Positions 9,615 to 18,210 of a DNA stretch of 64,000 bases are shown piece after piece. The DNA comes from JABCPH02 sp963524305 (GTDB taxonomy: Bacteria; Fusobacteriota; Fusobacteriia; Fusobacteriales; Leptotrichiaceae), in assembly GCA_963524305.1 (NCBI GenBank), contig CAURGH010000005.1, positions 1 through 64,000 of the forward strand, written 5' to 3'. A model generated the notes under the pieces. It searched no databases and was not told the DNA's origin. It saw only the letters and a program-made list of their open reading frames with translations. The translations under genes and the position numbers were made by a program. Numbering within the stretch: the stretch's first letter is position 1; each line of letters opens with the position of its first letter.

Positions 9615-12600
9615 CTACGACAATAAATCCATTAATTCCTTATCACTCATTTCAAACAACACTTTGTCATTGTCTTTACTTTCTAACAGATTTTCACTAA
9701 GCTGCTTTTTATTTTCCTGAATTTTAATAATTTTTTCTTCAATCGTTCCTTCTGTCACTAATTTAATGACCTGAACACTCTTTTTCTGCCCAATTCTATA
9801 GGCCCTGTCACTCGCCTGATTTTCAACTGCCACATTCCACCAAGGATCATAGTGAATTACAACATCCGCTCCAACTAAATTCAATCCAGTTCCTCCAGCC
9901 TTCAATGAAATAAGCACAACTTGTCTTTGCCCAGCATTGAATTTTTTAGAAATCTCCATTCTTTCTTTAGATTTCACATTTCCGTCAATATAGAAATACT
10001 CAATTCCCAAGTCAACTAATTCCTTCTCAATTTCCTTCAATGTCCCAACAAATTGCGAGAAAATCAATAATCTGTGACCATTTTCTGTAATATCAGGCAA
10101 TAAATCCCTCAACACTTGAAGTTTCGCAACCTCACCTTTATAATCTTCCTTAAACAATGTTGGTGAATTACAAATTTGTCTTAATTTAGTCAAAATCGCC
10201 AATATTTTCATTCTATTATTTTCATTTTCATTGAATTTTTTCATTTCTTTTTTCGCTTGTTTTACATACGATAAATAAAGCTGTTTTTGCTCACTACTCA
10301 ATGTTACAATCATATTCGATTCCATTTTTTCAGGCAACTCTTTCAACACTTCTTTTTTAGTTCTTCTCAAAAGAAATGGTGCAATAATCTCTCTTAAATT
10401 AGTAACTTTCGCAGAATTAGGATTTACCAATGCTTCCTTATAAGTTTTCTTAAATTTCGTAAGATTATCCAAATATCCTGGCAACACAAAATCAAATATC
10501 GACCATAATTCTAAAATATTATTCTCAACAGGTGTCCCCGTCAATGCAAAATTAACTTTACTATTTAATTTCATAACCGCTTTTTTTATTTGCGAAGTAG
10601 CCGTTTTTATATTTTGTGCCTCATCTAAAACTACTATTTCAAATTTTTTGTTTTTATATTCATCAATATCATTTCTCAAAGCCTGATAAGTCGTAATCAG
10701 CAACCCTTTTTTCTTTTTCTCAATCAATTCTTTTCTATAAGTAGCCGTTCCTTCAATCAAAATCGGTTTTATGCCAGAAAATTTAATGATTTCCTCTTTC
10801 CAGTTATAAAGCAACGAACTTGGAACAATTATCAATGCAAAAAAATCTTTTTTCTCACGATAAATTTCATTCAACAACGAAATCGTCTGCAACGTTTTTC
10901 CTAATCCCATATCATCCGCTAAAACTCCACCAAATCCAACATCATACATATTTTTCAACCAGTTGAATCCTAATTTCTGATACGGAAATAATTTCACATT
11001 AATATTAGTCGGTTCCTGTTCCTTACGATTCTTAATTTTATGAAACAATTCTTTAAATTCATCCAATTTTCCCAATTCATCTTGAACAGTCCTAGAAACC
11101 TGTGCCAATTGCAATGCCTTAATCTTAGAAATTTTATTTTCTCCCAATTTTATATTTGAAATCGAATCCACAATTCCTAATAATTCTTCAACACTCTTAT
11201 TTGCTATCTTTACAAGTTCTCCACTCGAGAGTGTCACATATTTTCGTTCATTTTTAATAGCTTCAATCACATTCTCAATCTCAATCGGATCGATTCCTTC
11301 CACCTCAAAATTAATGCTTAACATATCACTTTGAGCCTTTTTCACTTCAATATTCACATGAATATCCTTAGCCTTTTTTATATTCGTATCCAAATGAATT
11401 TTCACTTTATCACGATATTTTTTATCAATAATTTCTGAAAGTTTCCCAAGTGCTTCATAATCCATTATAGAAGTATCCTCGTTAATTTCCTCTTCATAAT
11501 CCTCAGTTTCCTTAAACGCCAATTCCTTAATAAGTGTTCTCAACTTTTCAAATACTTTAACATTTTTTCTTGGAATAAAATATTTTCCATTTTTTTCTAT
11601 TGATTGAACAATATTCGACAAACTAATTCTCAGTAATTGTCTATTTTCCATTTCTTGAACATAAACATCTACAGTCCCAGATTTATCAACATATTCAGCA
11701 ATATTAATTTTTTCATTTTCCAAAATTTCCTTAAATTTTTGATTTGTTTCATCTGAAAGTTGATTCAACCCTATCAAATTAATTCCCGACAATTTTCTCA
11801 ATAATTTTTCTTCATTTTCAGCCATTTTAAAAATTTTTGTCGTATCATTCGTAAATGTGAAAAATCCACCAAAAGAAGTCATTCTTCTAATTTTTCTCAA
11901 TTGAATTTTCCCGTTTTCCAACAAAAATATTGGCTCATAATTATTCAAAATTTGTCTGCGTTCTCCCAAGAAAAGGATATTTCTACCATCTTTCATAGCC
12001 AACAACATCTTATTCAACAACATTTCATACACTTTTAAACCTTTTTTGTCTTTAATTCCACTATCGACAACACTGCTAATCTCTTTATGATATTCATAAA
12101 TTGCCTCAATAATTTTTTTGTCACTTTCATTAAAATAACAATTCACAGGACTATATTTAATTTTTGTACTAATACTGTACTCGCTTTCCTCAATTACCGC
12201 ATTCACAAATTTCAAAATATCTTTTATATAATATGTCTTTGAAAAACCTGTTTTCAATCTCAATACATATCCAGGATTGTAGTCATCATCATACCCATAA
12301 CCATATTTATAGTCACTATAACTTCCCTCATCTATCTCAACTTCAAGTCTTAATTCCTGCATTTTATCTTTATCGGTTTTTTCAAGCTCTTCTTGATTCG
12401 TTCTAATCTCATCAATTCTATCAGTCAAATTGTCTAAATTATATTCTTTTTCCTCACCTTCAAGCTCAAAATCCTTTTCAGAAATTTCTTTTTGAGCAGA
12501 TTTTCCTTCTTTTTCAAGCTCTTTCTCTTCAGCTTTTTTTAAAGTCAAACTTTCTTTTTTATCCTTAACTTCTTTACTTGCTTTCTTCTCTGCTTTTTTA

Positions 12601-12995
12601 GGCTCTTCAATGATTTTATCATTCTTGTTATCCTCTTCAAATTCATCTTCAAACAACATTTCAGCCTCATTCGTCCCAATAATCTCAGACACTTTCTTCG
12701 ATTTATCAGACATAAATCCCAATGCAATTATATGCTTACACAAAATTTTCTTACTTTTCTGAAAAAACATACAATCACAATCAGCTTCCAAAAATTCCAC
12801 TTTCTTTTGAGCAAATGTCAAAGAAGTCTTATATACATGATTTTCCTTGTACTCGCCTTCGACTGTCATAACATTTCCATCAGCAAAAAGTGCTGTTAAA
12901 TTCCCCAATCTCTTATCATAGTATTCTTTCCCAATCGTATAAATGCTTGGCGTGATTTTCTTTTTGATCTCTGCTAATATACTTTTTTGTAACAT
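9615..12995 (-). CDS. SWIM zinc-finger SNF2/Rad54-family helicase
   Basis: 1,126 residues. A SWIM zinc finger (C-x-C at 73-75, C86, H88) near the N-terminus is followed by a long acidic, low-complexity linker and a C-terminal Swi2/Snf2 ATPase: FPYQKLGFNWL, DDMGLGKT (Walker A), DEAQNIK (DEAH-like), LTGTPVEN, then QFVGTL, DPWWN and QASDRAYRIGQ of the second lobe. Such proteins are DNA translocases with poorly defined roles in repair or transcription. Start chosen at 12995 because GGGAGG precedes it; an upstream in-frame GTG overlaps that site. Last gene of a lepB-rimI-snf2 group. Confidence 0.9.
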   Translation of the reverse strand: MLQKSILAEIKKKITPSIYTIGKEYYDKRLGNLTALFADGNVMTVEGEYKENHVYKTSLTFAQKKVEFLEADCDCMFFQKSKKILCKHIIALGFMSDKSKKVSEIIGTNEAEMLFEDEFEEDNKNDKIIEEPKKAEKKASKEVKDKKESLTLKKAEEKELEKEGKSAQKEISEKDFELEGEEKEYNLDNLTDRIDEIRTNQEELEKTDKDKMQELRLEVEIDEGSYSDYKYGYGYDDDYNPGYVLRLKTGFSKTYYIKDILKFVNAVIEESEYSISTKIKYSPVNCYFNESDKKIIEAIYEYHKEISSVVDSGIKDKKGLKVYEMLLNKMLLAMKDGRNILFLGERRQILNNYEPIFLLENGKIQLRKIRRMTSFGGFFTFTNDTTKIFKMAENEEKLLRKLSGINLIGLNQLSDETNQKFKEILENEKINIAEYVDKSGTVDVYVQEMENRQLLRISLSNIVQSIEKNGKYFIPRKNVKVFEKLRTLIKELAFKETEDYEEEINEDTSIMDYEALGKLSEIIDKKYRDKVKIHLDTNIKKAKDIHVNIEVKKAQSDMLSINFEVEGIDPIEIENVIEAIKNERKYVTLSSGELVKIANKSVEELLGIVDSISNIKLGENKISKIKALQLAQVSRTVQDELGKLDEFKELFHKIKNRKEQEPTNINVKLFPYQKLGFNWLKNMYDVGFGGVLADDMGLGKTLQTISLLNEIYREKKDFFALIIVPSSLLYNWKEEIIKFSGIKPILIEGTATYRKELIEKKKKGLLITTYQALRNDIDEYKNKKFEIVVLDEAQNIKTATSQIKKAVMKLNSKVNFALTGTPVENNILELWSIFDFVLPGYLDNLTKFKKTYKEALVNPNSAKVTNLREIIAPFLLRRTKKEVLKELPEKMESNMIVTLSSEQKQLYLSYVKQAKKEMKKFNENENNRMKILAILTKLRQICNSPTLFKEDYKGEVAKLQVLRDLLPDITENGHRLLIFSQFVGTLKEIEKELVDLGIEYFYIDGNVKSKERMEISKKFNAGQRQVVLISLKAGGTGLNLVGADVVIHYDPWWNVAVENQASDRAYRIGQKKSVQVIKLVTEGTIEEKIIKIQENKKQLSENLLESKDNDKVLFEMSDKELMDLLS

Positions 12996-13017
12996 TTTCC
13001 TCCCTCTCATTTTCACA

Positions 13018-13590
13018 TCATTTCTTTAAACTCTTTACCATTATAAGAGCGTCCTCATTTAATCCATAATAATTTTTTCTAACCGAAATTTCCTCAAAAT
13101 TGTTTTTTTTATATAATTTTATTGCTTTCAAATTTTTCCGATTTACTTCTAAAAATATTTTCATATCTTCTTTGTCTCGATTTCTGTATTTTTCATCAGA
13201 TAATATCAATTCTAAAGCCTTTTCAAAAAGCTTATTTCCAAATCCTTTTCCTTGATACTGACTGTCAATTGCTATTTCAAATAAATCTAGACTATATATT
13301 GTATCATAAAATACAATATATCCAAAAGAAATATTTTCATTTTTTTCCATTTTTTCAGTTATTTTTTTTATTTCATAATTTTTTTCATCTGATTTGTCTT
13401 TAATATTAAATAAGCAGTATAAATCATACTGCTTACTTAAAAAGATTTCTTTAAAATAATTTTCATTAACTTTATTATGAAAATTATTATTGTGAATTGT
13501 TGTCATTTCTTGTAATATTCTCATTAAACCAATATTTTTAATTTCTTTTGTTTTTTCTATTTCTAATTTTAACATTTTATCTTTATCCAT
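13018..13590 (-). CDS. rimI: GNAT acetyltransferase, RimI-like
   Basis: 190 residues with an acetyl-CoA binding motif A (QYQGKGFGNKLFEKALELI) and the motif B region LEVNRKNLKAIKLYKKNNFEEISVRKNYY, which closely matches RimI, the N-terminal acetyltransferase of ribosomal protein S18. Its ATG shares one base with the stop codon of the upstream lepB-like gene, so translation is probably coupled. The N-terminal 60 residues are unusually divergent, so another GNAT substrate is possible. Confidence 0.7.
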   Translation of the reverse strand: MDKDKMLKLEIEKTKEIKNIGLMRILQEMTTIHNNNFHNKVNENYFKEIFLSKQYDLYCLFNIKDKSDEKNYEIKKITEKMEKNENISFGYIVFYDTIYSLDLFEIAIDSQYQGKGFGNKLFEKALELILSDEKYRNRDKEDMKIFLEVNRKNLKAIKLYKKNNFEEISVRKNYYGLNEDALIMVKSLKK

Positions 13591-15038
13591 TACAATAATC
13601 CTATTCTAGTTAATGGCCACCATCTAACTAATAATTCACCTTTAATTCTAGATCTTGAAACATTTCCAAAATATCTTGAATCAAAACTATTTCCAGTATT
13701 ATCTCCCATAGCCATATAATAATCTTTATCCAATGTAACTGTTTCTCCATTTAACAGTTTTGTAAATAACTCATCATCATATTTGAAATCCATAATCGGC
13801 ATTACCATTTCATCTCTACCTTCAACTTTTAATGTAAAAGTGTAGTATGTATTTGTTTTCGGGTCATCTTCTTTATAAGGACCATCATTTACACCGATTA
13901 TATCTTTATACCCTTTTTGCGTTCCTATTAATTGCAAAAACTCTTTTCCTGTTAAATTTTTAAATTCAGTTCCTTTAGCAAAATCATCCCATCTAGCATA
14001 ATAAACTACAAATGTATTGTCAGCTGCATACCCAGCCATTTTATTAATCGCTATAACTTTATCCAATTTAACTTTATCACCTTTTTTAGGAATATAAATC
14101 TTATTATTATTCAATAATCCTTCTTGGTTATAAGGTCTATTCAAAATTTCTTCAACTTTATCATTAATCAAAATTCTTTTATTAACAATTTGTAAAGTGT
14201 CCCCAGGTCCTCCAACCAATCTTTTCGTATACATAACAGTATTAGCCATTGGTTCTTTAAATGTAATAATTTGACCAATTTTAGGTGCCGTAAATCTATA
14301 TTTTATCATATTCGCAAACACTCTATCCTTTATCAAAAGTGTTGGCTCCATAGACCCTGATGGAATAACATAGTTCCCAATATAAAACACTTGAATTAAT
14401 CCTACCAAAATCACAGCTAACAATGAATTACTAATTCTCGTAACCGCTTTTCCAAAAGAACTTCTTCTAACTTTCGTAATCTCAATTTTATCTTCCATCG
14501 AAATTGAATTATCTAATAAATACTCATCTTCACTTTTCGCATCGGCAATTTCCTTTAAAATTGTTTTCTCATTAATTTTCTCTTCAGCTGGTTTTCTAAA
14601 CAAATAAACCAATATCAACGATAAAACCACATTTATTGCCAAATAAACATAATATTTTGGATCTAGAATATTAAACATCAATCTTCCAAGAAGCAGCATA
14701 ACTAAGTTTCCTAAAAAAATCCACTCATGCTCTTTTTTCATCACATAAAACACTAAATTTAAAATAAATATTCCGTAAATTCCCCATATTTTTATCGCTA
14801 TCGTTTTATCATAAGTTTTATCAACTATAACAAAAAATAAAGCAGTAACAACCAATGCAACTAATGTCAGAATATTTCCCAACATTATATTTTTCTCATC
14901 ATTTTGCAACGGAAATTTTTTCAAAACGTCATCTTCTTTTTTTCTAATAAACCCTATCACTTTTTTCTCTCTTACAAAGAAATACAAAAGAAATACCGAA
15001 GTTATCAGATAAAAAATAACCCATAATAATATTTTCAT
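13590..15038 (-). CDS. lepB: Signal peptidase I with an extra multi-spanning N-terminal domain
   Basis: 482 residues, far longer than typical signal peptidases (about 180-320). The peptidase domain has the catalytic Ser in PSGSMEPTLL, the catalytic Lys in YTKRLVGGPGD and the conserved GDNTGNSFDSRYFG. Before it are about five hydrophobic segments within the first 150 residues and then a further membrane segment at about 205-225 that anchors the catalytic domain. The enzyme cleaves Sec signal peptides on the outer face of the cytoplasmic membrane. A large insert lies between the Lys and Gly-Asp boxes. Start preceded by AGAGAGGG. Confidence 0.92.
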   Translation of the reverse strand: MKILLWVIFYLITSVFLLYFFVREKKVIGFIRKKEDDVLKKFPLQNDEKNIMLGNILTLVALVVTALFFVIVDKTYDKTIAIKIWGIYGIFILNLVFYVMKKEHEWIFLGNLVMLLLGRLMFNILDPKYYVYLAINVVLSLILVYLFRKPAEEKINEKTILKEIADAKSEDEYLLDNSISMEDKIEITKVRRSSFGKAVTRISNSLLAVILVGLIQVFYIGNYVIPSGSMEPTLLIKDRVFANMIKYRFTAPKIGQIITFKEPMANTVMYTKRLVGGPGDTLQIVNKRILINDKVEEILNRPYNQEGLLNNNKIYIPKKGDKVKLDKVIAINKMAGYAADNTFVVYYARWDDFAKGTEFKNLTGKEFLQLIGTQKGYKDIIGVNDGPYKEDDPKTNTYYTFTLKVEGRDEMVMPIMDFKYDDELFTKLLNGETVTLDKDYYMAMGDNTGNSFDSRYFGNVSRSRIKGELLVRWWPLTRIGLL

Positions 15039-15185
15039 CTTATTTAATCCCTCTCTAATTTTTTATATAAATCCAATCATTATTTTGAAACTTATTTTCT
15101 ATTTTAAAACAAATCTAGTTTTACTAGCTTATGATTTTAGAATGTAAAAACACGTTTTTGTGCTTACAAATAATCAAACCCATAA

Positions 15186-15214
15186 AACATAAAAAGCTAG
15201 CAAATGCTAGCTTT
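15186..15214 (-). terminator. Rho-independent terminator after rplS
   Basis: Perfect 10-bp stem (15193-15202 with 15205-15214, AAAGCTAGCA/TGCTAGCTTT) followed on the minus strand by a T-rich tail, just after the rplS stop. Confidence 0.8.
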
Positions 15215-15217
15215 GAG

Positions 15218-15568
15218 CTACTTTCTAATTTCTTTAATTCTAGCAGCTTTTCCTGATAAGTTTCTTAAGTAATATAATCTTGATCTTCTTACTTTACCAA
15301 CTCTCTTAACTTCGATTTTTTCGATTAATGGAGAATTTAAAGGTATTATTCTTTCAACACCGATTCCTGAAGATACTTTTCTTACTGTGAAGTTTTTTGC
15401 AACACTTCCACCAGATACTCTAATTACCACACCTTCAAAAACCTGTATTCTTTCTTTGTTCCCCTCTTTTACTTTATAGTGAACAGCTATTGTGTCCCCA
15501 GCTTTAAAATGAGGTACATCAGATTTCAAATAATCTTTTTCTACTAATTCGATTAATTTCTCTTTCAA
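15218..15568 (-). CDS. rplS: Ribosomal protein L19
   Basis: About 116 residues, normal for bL19, which sits at the 30S-50S interface. The KSDVPHFKAGDTIAVHYKV and ERIQVFEGVVI segments and the C-terminal RVGKVRRSRLYYLR are characteristic. A GTG at 15577 directly abuts the Shine-Dalgarno GGGAG, which would be too close; a TTG at 15568 lies 8 bases downstream of it and gives the usual KEKLIEL beginning, so the TTG is preferred. Monocistronic, between its own promoter and terminator. Confidence 0.93.
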   Translation of the reverse strand: MKEKLIELVEKDYLKSDVPHFKAGDTIAVHYKVKEGNKERIQVFEGVVIRVSGGSVAKNFTVRKVSSGIGVERIIPLNSPLIEKIEVKRVGKVRRSRLYYLRNLSGKAARIKEIRK

Positions 15569-15694
15569 GAAATTCACTCCCTTCTTCTCTAAACATTCAT
15601 TTCATCTATACCAACAATAGCTGGCAGCAACAATAAAAGCGGAATGTCCTTTTTTTACTTTGTATATTTTATCATATCTATTTTATTTTTACAA
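15569..15694 (-). promoter_or_regulatory. rplS promoter and leader
   Basis: On the minus strand TTGTAA (15689-15694) is separated by 17 bases from TAAAAT (15666-15671), giving a start near 15660. The roughly 90-base untranslated leader contains CCAGCTATTGTTGG and other inverted segments. Several bacteria autoregulate L19 through a leader; this one is only a possible case. Confidence 0.5.
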
Positions 15695-15714
15695 GAATTT
15701 TTTTCAAAAAAACA

Positions 15715-15777
15715 TTTTCTTTTTATCACTTCAAAAAAAGAAAAAAAGTGAATATTAATTACCCAATTTATTCTTCT
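15715..15777 (-). terminator. Possible terminator after dnaJ
   Basis: On the minus strand TCACTT and AAGTGA flank a T-rich loop and are followed by an A/T-rich tail. The stem is short and the loop long, so this is weak. Confidence 0.3.
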
Positions 15778-16974
15778 TTATCCTTCAAATTTTTGAAAAA
15801 ATCTTTTTATCTTATCTTTAAATGATTTTCCTTCTTTATAATTTTTACTTCCTAAAGTATCATCAAATTCTCTTAAAATATCTTTTTGTTTTTCAGTCAA
15901 ATTAGTAGGAACTTCTACTTTTACTTGTATTATTTCTGAACCTCTTCTATCATTAGAAGGTTGTTTTATTCCTTTATCTCTCAATCTAAATATTGTTCCT
16001 GATTGTGTTCCTTCAGGTATTTTTATTTTAGTTTTTCCATCAAGAGTCGGAACTTCCACTTCTCCACCTAAAATAGCCGTTGTCATCTTAACTGGCACTT
16101 CACAGTGAATATCGAATCCCTCTCTTCTAAAAATATCATGCTTTTTAACTGTTATAAATATATATAAATCTCCGAAAATACCGTTATTTCCCCCTGCATT
16201 TCCTCCATCTCTAACAACTAGTCTTTGTCCTGTTTCAACTCCTGAAGGAATTCTTACTTTTCTAGTAACAATTTCTTTTTCAAGACCTGTTCCGTGACAA
16301 GTACTACAAGCTTTTTCTGGAATTTTCCCTGTTCCGTGACATTCATCACATTCTTGTGTTACAACTTGCACTCCAAAAATACTTCTTTGTTGAGTTCTAA
16401 TATGTCCAGAACCGTTACATTTTGGACAAGTTTTCATGTTATGACCTGGTTCAGCTCCTGAACCGTGACAAGTATGACATTTTCCTTCTCTCTTATACTT
16501 GATTTCTTTTTCTACACCTTTTGCAATTTCTTCAAGCGTTAACTCAAGGTTGTATCTCAAGTCTTCTCCTTCTTTTACTCTTGGACCCTGGCTACGACCT
16601 CTTCCGCCGCCTCCACCAAAGAAACTTCCAAAACTTCCAAAAATATCTCCCAAATCTTCAAAATCAAATCCTTGTGCATTTCCACTAAATCCGTTAAAGC
16701 CTCCACCGAAGCCACCAGCTCCAGCTCCACCATTTTCAAATGCCGCATGTCCATATTGATCATAAGCTGCCTTTTTCTGTGCATCTGACAAAATTTCATA
16801 AGCCTCGTTCACTTCTTTAAACTTTTCTTCAGCATCTTTTTTTTCTGCATCTGATGAATTAGCAAATTTATCTGGATGATATTTCATTGCCGCTTTTCTA
16901 TATGCTTTCTTTATATCTGATTCACTTGCATTTTTTGCTACTCCAAGCACTTCATAATAATCTCTTTTTGCCAT
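15778..16974 (-). CDS. dnaJ: Chaperone DnaJ
   Basis: 398 residues with all type I DnaJ parts: J domain (1-70) with HPD in YHPDKF, a glycine/phenylalanine-rich linker (about 77-130), four CxxCxGxG zinc repeats (CHTCHGSG, CPKCNGSG, CDECHGTG, CSTCHGTG, about 165-235) and the C-terminal substrate domains. It stimulates DnaK ATPase and delivers substrates. It lies downstream of dnaK but is separated from it by an epimerase-like gene and terminators, and no CIRCE is seen in front of it. GGAGGTG ribosome site. Confidence 0.97.
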   Translation of the reverse strand: MAKRDYYEVLGVAKNASESDIKKAYRKAAMKYHPDKFANSSDAEKKDAEEKFKEVNEAYEILSDAQKKAAYDQYGHAAFENGGAGAGGFGGGFNGFSGNAQGFDFEDLGDIFGSFGSFFGGGGGRGRSQGPRVKEGEDLRYNLELTLEEIAKGVEKEIKYKREGKCHTCHGSGAEPGHNMKTCPKCNGSGHIRTQQRSIFGVQVVTQECDECHGTGKIPEKACSTCHGTGLEKEIVTRKVRIPSGVETGQRLVVRDGGNAGGNNGIFGDLYIFITVKKHDIFRREGFDIHCEVPVKMTTAILGGEVEVPTLDGKTKIKIPEGTQSGTIFRLRDKGIKQPSNDRRGSEIIQVKVEVPTNLTEKQKDILREFDDTLGSKNYKEGKSFKDKIKRFFQKFEG

Positions 16975-17053
16975 TTTTTCTTACACCTCCTTATTTCAGA
17001 GATGTACTCCTCTCTTTCGCATTATTTATGTTTTCATTTTCAATGTTTTAAAA

Positions 17054-17140
17054 ACAAAAAAGAGTTTCTCTCTCTTTTTTATTAAATTTATTTTTTCTCT
17101 TTTTAGACAAAGAAGGAGAAAATCATTCCTCCCCCTTCCG
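17054..17140 (-). terminator. Two tandem terminator hairpins after the epimerase-like gene
   Basis: First (minus-strand order) is an AAGGGGGAG...CTCCTT stem at about 17113-17137; then AAAAAAGAG/CTCTTTTTT at 17056-17080 with a T tail. They separate this gene from dnaJ. Confidence 0.6.
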
Positions 17141-17236
17141 TTATTCAAAATTCATTTATTAATTAACAGATAACCTGCTATAATGTCAAACATTACTATT
17201 TCTATAATTTCTCAATTTTTTTACTTTTATATTATC

Positions 17237-18118
17237 CTATAATGTCCCTTTTATAACTAGTTTTGTAGTAAAAGTACCATTTTCTTTCAATTTCAATATT
17301 CCTTTTTTTTCTTCCAATTTTCCTGTACAGTTTTCAAAATCTGAAATTCCATACCAAGGTTCTATACATACATACGGAGCTTTTGGTTTACTCCAAAATG
17401 CAATATATGGGAATCCTTTATATTCAACGCTTAATTCTTTAGAATTTTTATTATTTTTTATTGTAACTTTTTCTGATTTTAAACCTTCAAACACTATTGC
17501 ATCATCATCAAATACATTTTCAGTAATTTGAATCTTATTAGTATTATTTAAATAATCAACTTTTTCATCAAAAACTAGTCCATTATTAGTAAGTTTATAT
17601 TTTTGCGAAGTTTCATTTTTTTCAAATTCCAAATAATAGTCATCTAATTTTAGATTGTCATTCACATTAAGTGCAAATGCAGGATGTGTTCCAAGTGAAA
17701 AATACATCTCAAAATTATTTTTATTTACAACATCATATCCAATTTCTAAAACACCATCATTAACTGTATAAGTTAAAAACAAATCAAATTCAAACGGATA
17801 TTTTTTTAAAGTTTCACTATTTGAAGAAAATCTAAATTTCAAAGAATTTTCAGTTTTTTCAACAAAATCAAAATCTTCTGTTCTTGCAAATCCATGTCGT
17901 GTAGTGATTTCATAATCTTTCCCTTTGTAATTGTATACTCCGTTTTTTATGCTACCTACAAACGGAAATAACACAGGTGAGCTAGCAGCCCAAATTTCAG
18001 GATTTCTATCCCATATAAATTCTTCTCCATCTACCTTGTAACTTCTCAATTCAGCCCCTCTATCAGCAACTGCAATTTCAACATTTCCACATTTTAAAGT
18101 TCTTACTGTACTTTCCAT
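17237..18118 (-). CDS. Aldose 1-epimerase family protein (LacX/YeaD-like)
   Basis: 293 residues. GAELRSYKVDGEEFIW near the start, FPFVGSIKNG and RHGFAR (about 80), THPAF in the middle and EPWYGISDF near the end match the aldose epimerase (galactose-mutarotase fold) superfamily, LacX-like branch. The enzyme probably interconverts anomers of a hexose or hexose phosphate in the cytoplasm. Its insertion between dnaK and dnaJ is not functionally informative. Start at the ATG preceded by AAAGGA; a GTG three codons earlier is possible. Confidence 0.8.
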   Translation of the reverse strand: MESTVRTLKCGNVEIAVADRGAELRSYKVDGEEFIWDRNPEIWAASSPVLFPFVGSIKNGVYNYKGKDYEITTRHGFARTEDFDFVEKTENSLKFRFSSNSETLKKYPFEFDLFLTYTVNDGVLEIGYDVVNKNNFEMYFSLGTHPAFALNVNDNLKLDDYYLEFEKNETSQKYKLTNNGLVFDEKVDYLNNTNKIQITENVFDDDAIVFEGLKSEKVTIKNNKNSKELSVEYKGFPYIAFWSKPKAPYVCIEPWYGISDFENCTGKLEEKKGILKLKENGTFTTKLVIKGTL

Positions 18119-18153
18119 CTTTAACACATCCTTTTCTCAATTATTTATTTTAT

Positions 18154-18186
18154 ACAAAGAAGGAGAACTGACTCCCCTTCTTCATT
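18154..18186 (-). terminator. Terminator after dnaK
   Basis: On the minus strand AAGAAGGGGAG and CTCCTTCTT form a stem with a short loop, followed by a T/A-rich stretch, 25 bases after the dnaK stop. Confidence 0.55.
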
Positions 18187-18210
18187 TTTACCTTAATTCA
18201 TATTATCTTT

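Noticed and set aside
16499..16799. Pro-rich plus-strand and Met/Glu-rich minus-strand frames in dnaJ
   Set aside because: Both are other frames of the glycine-rich linker of DnaJ.
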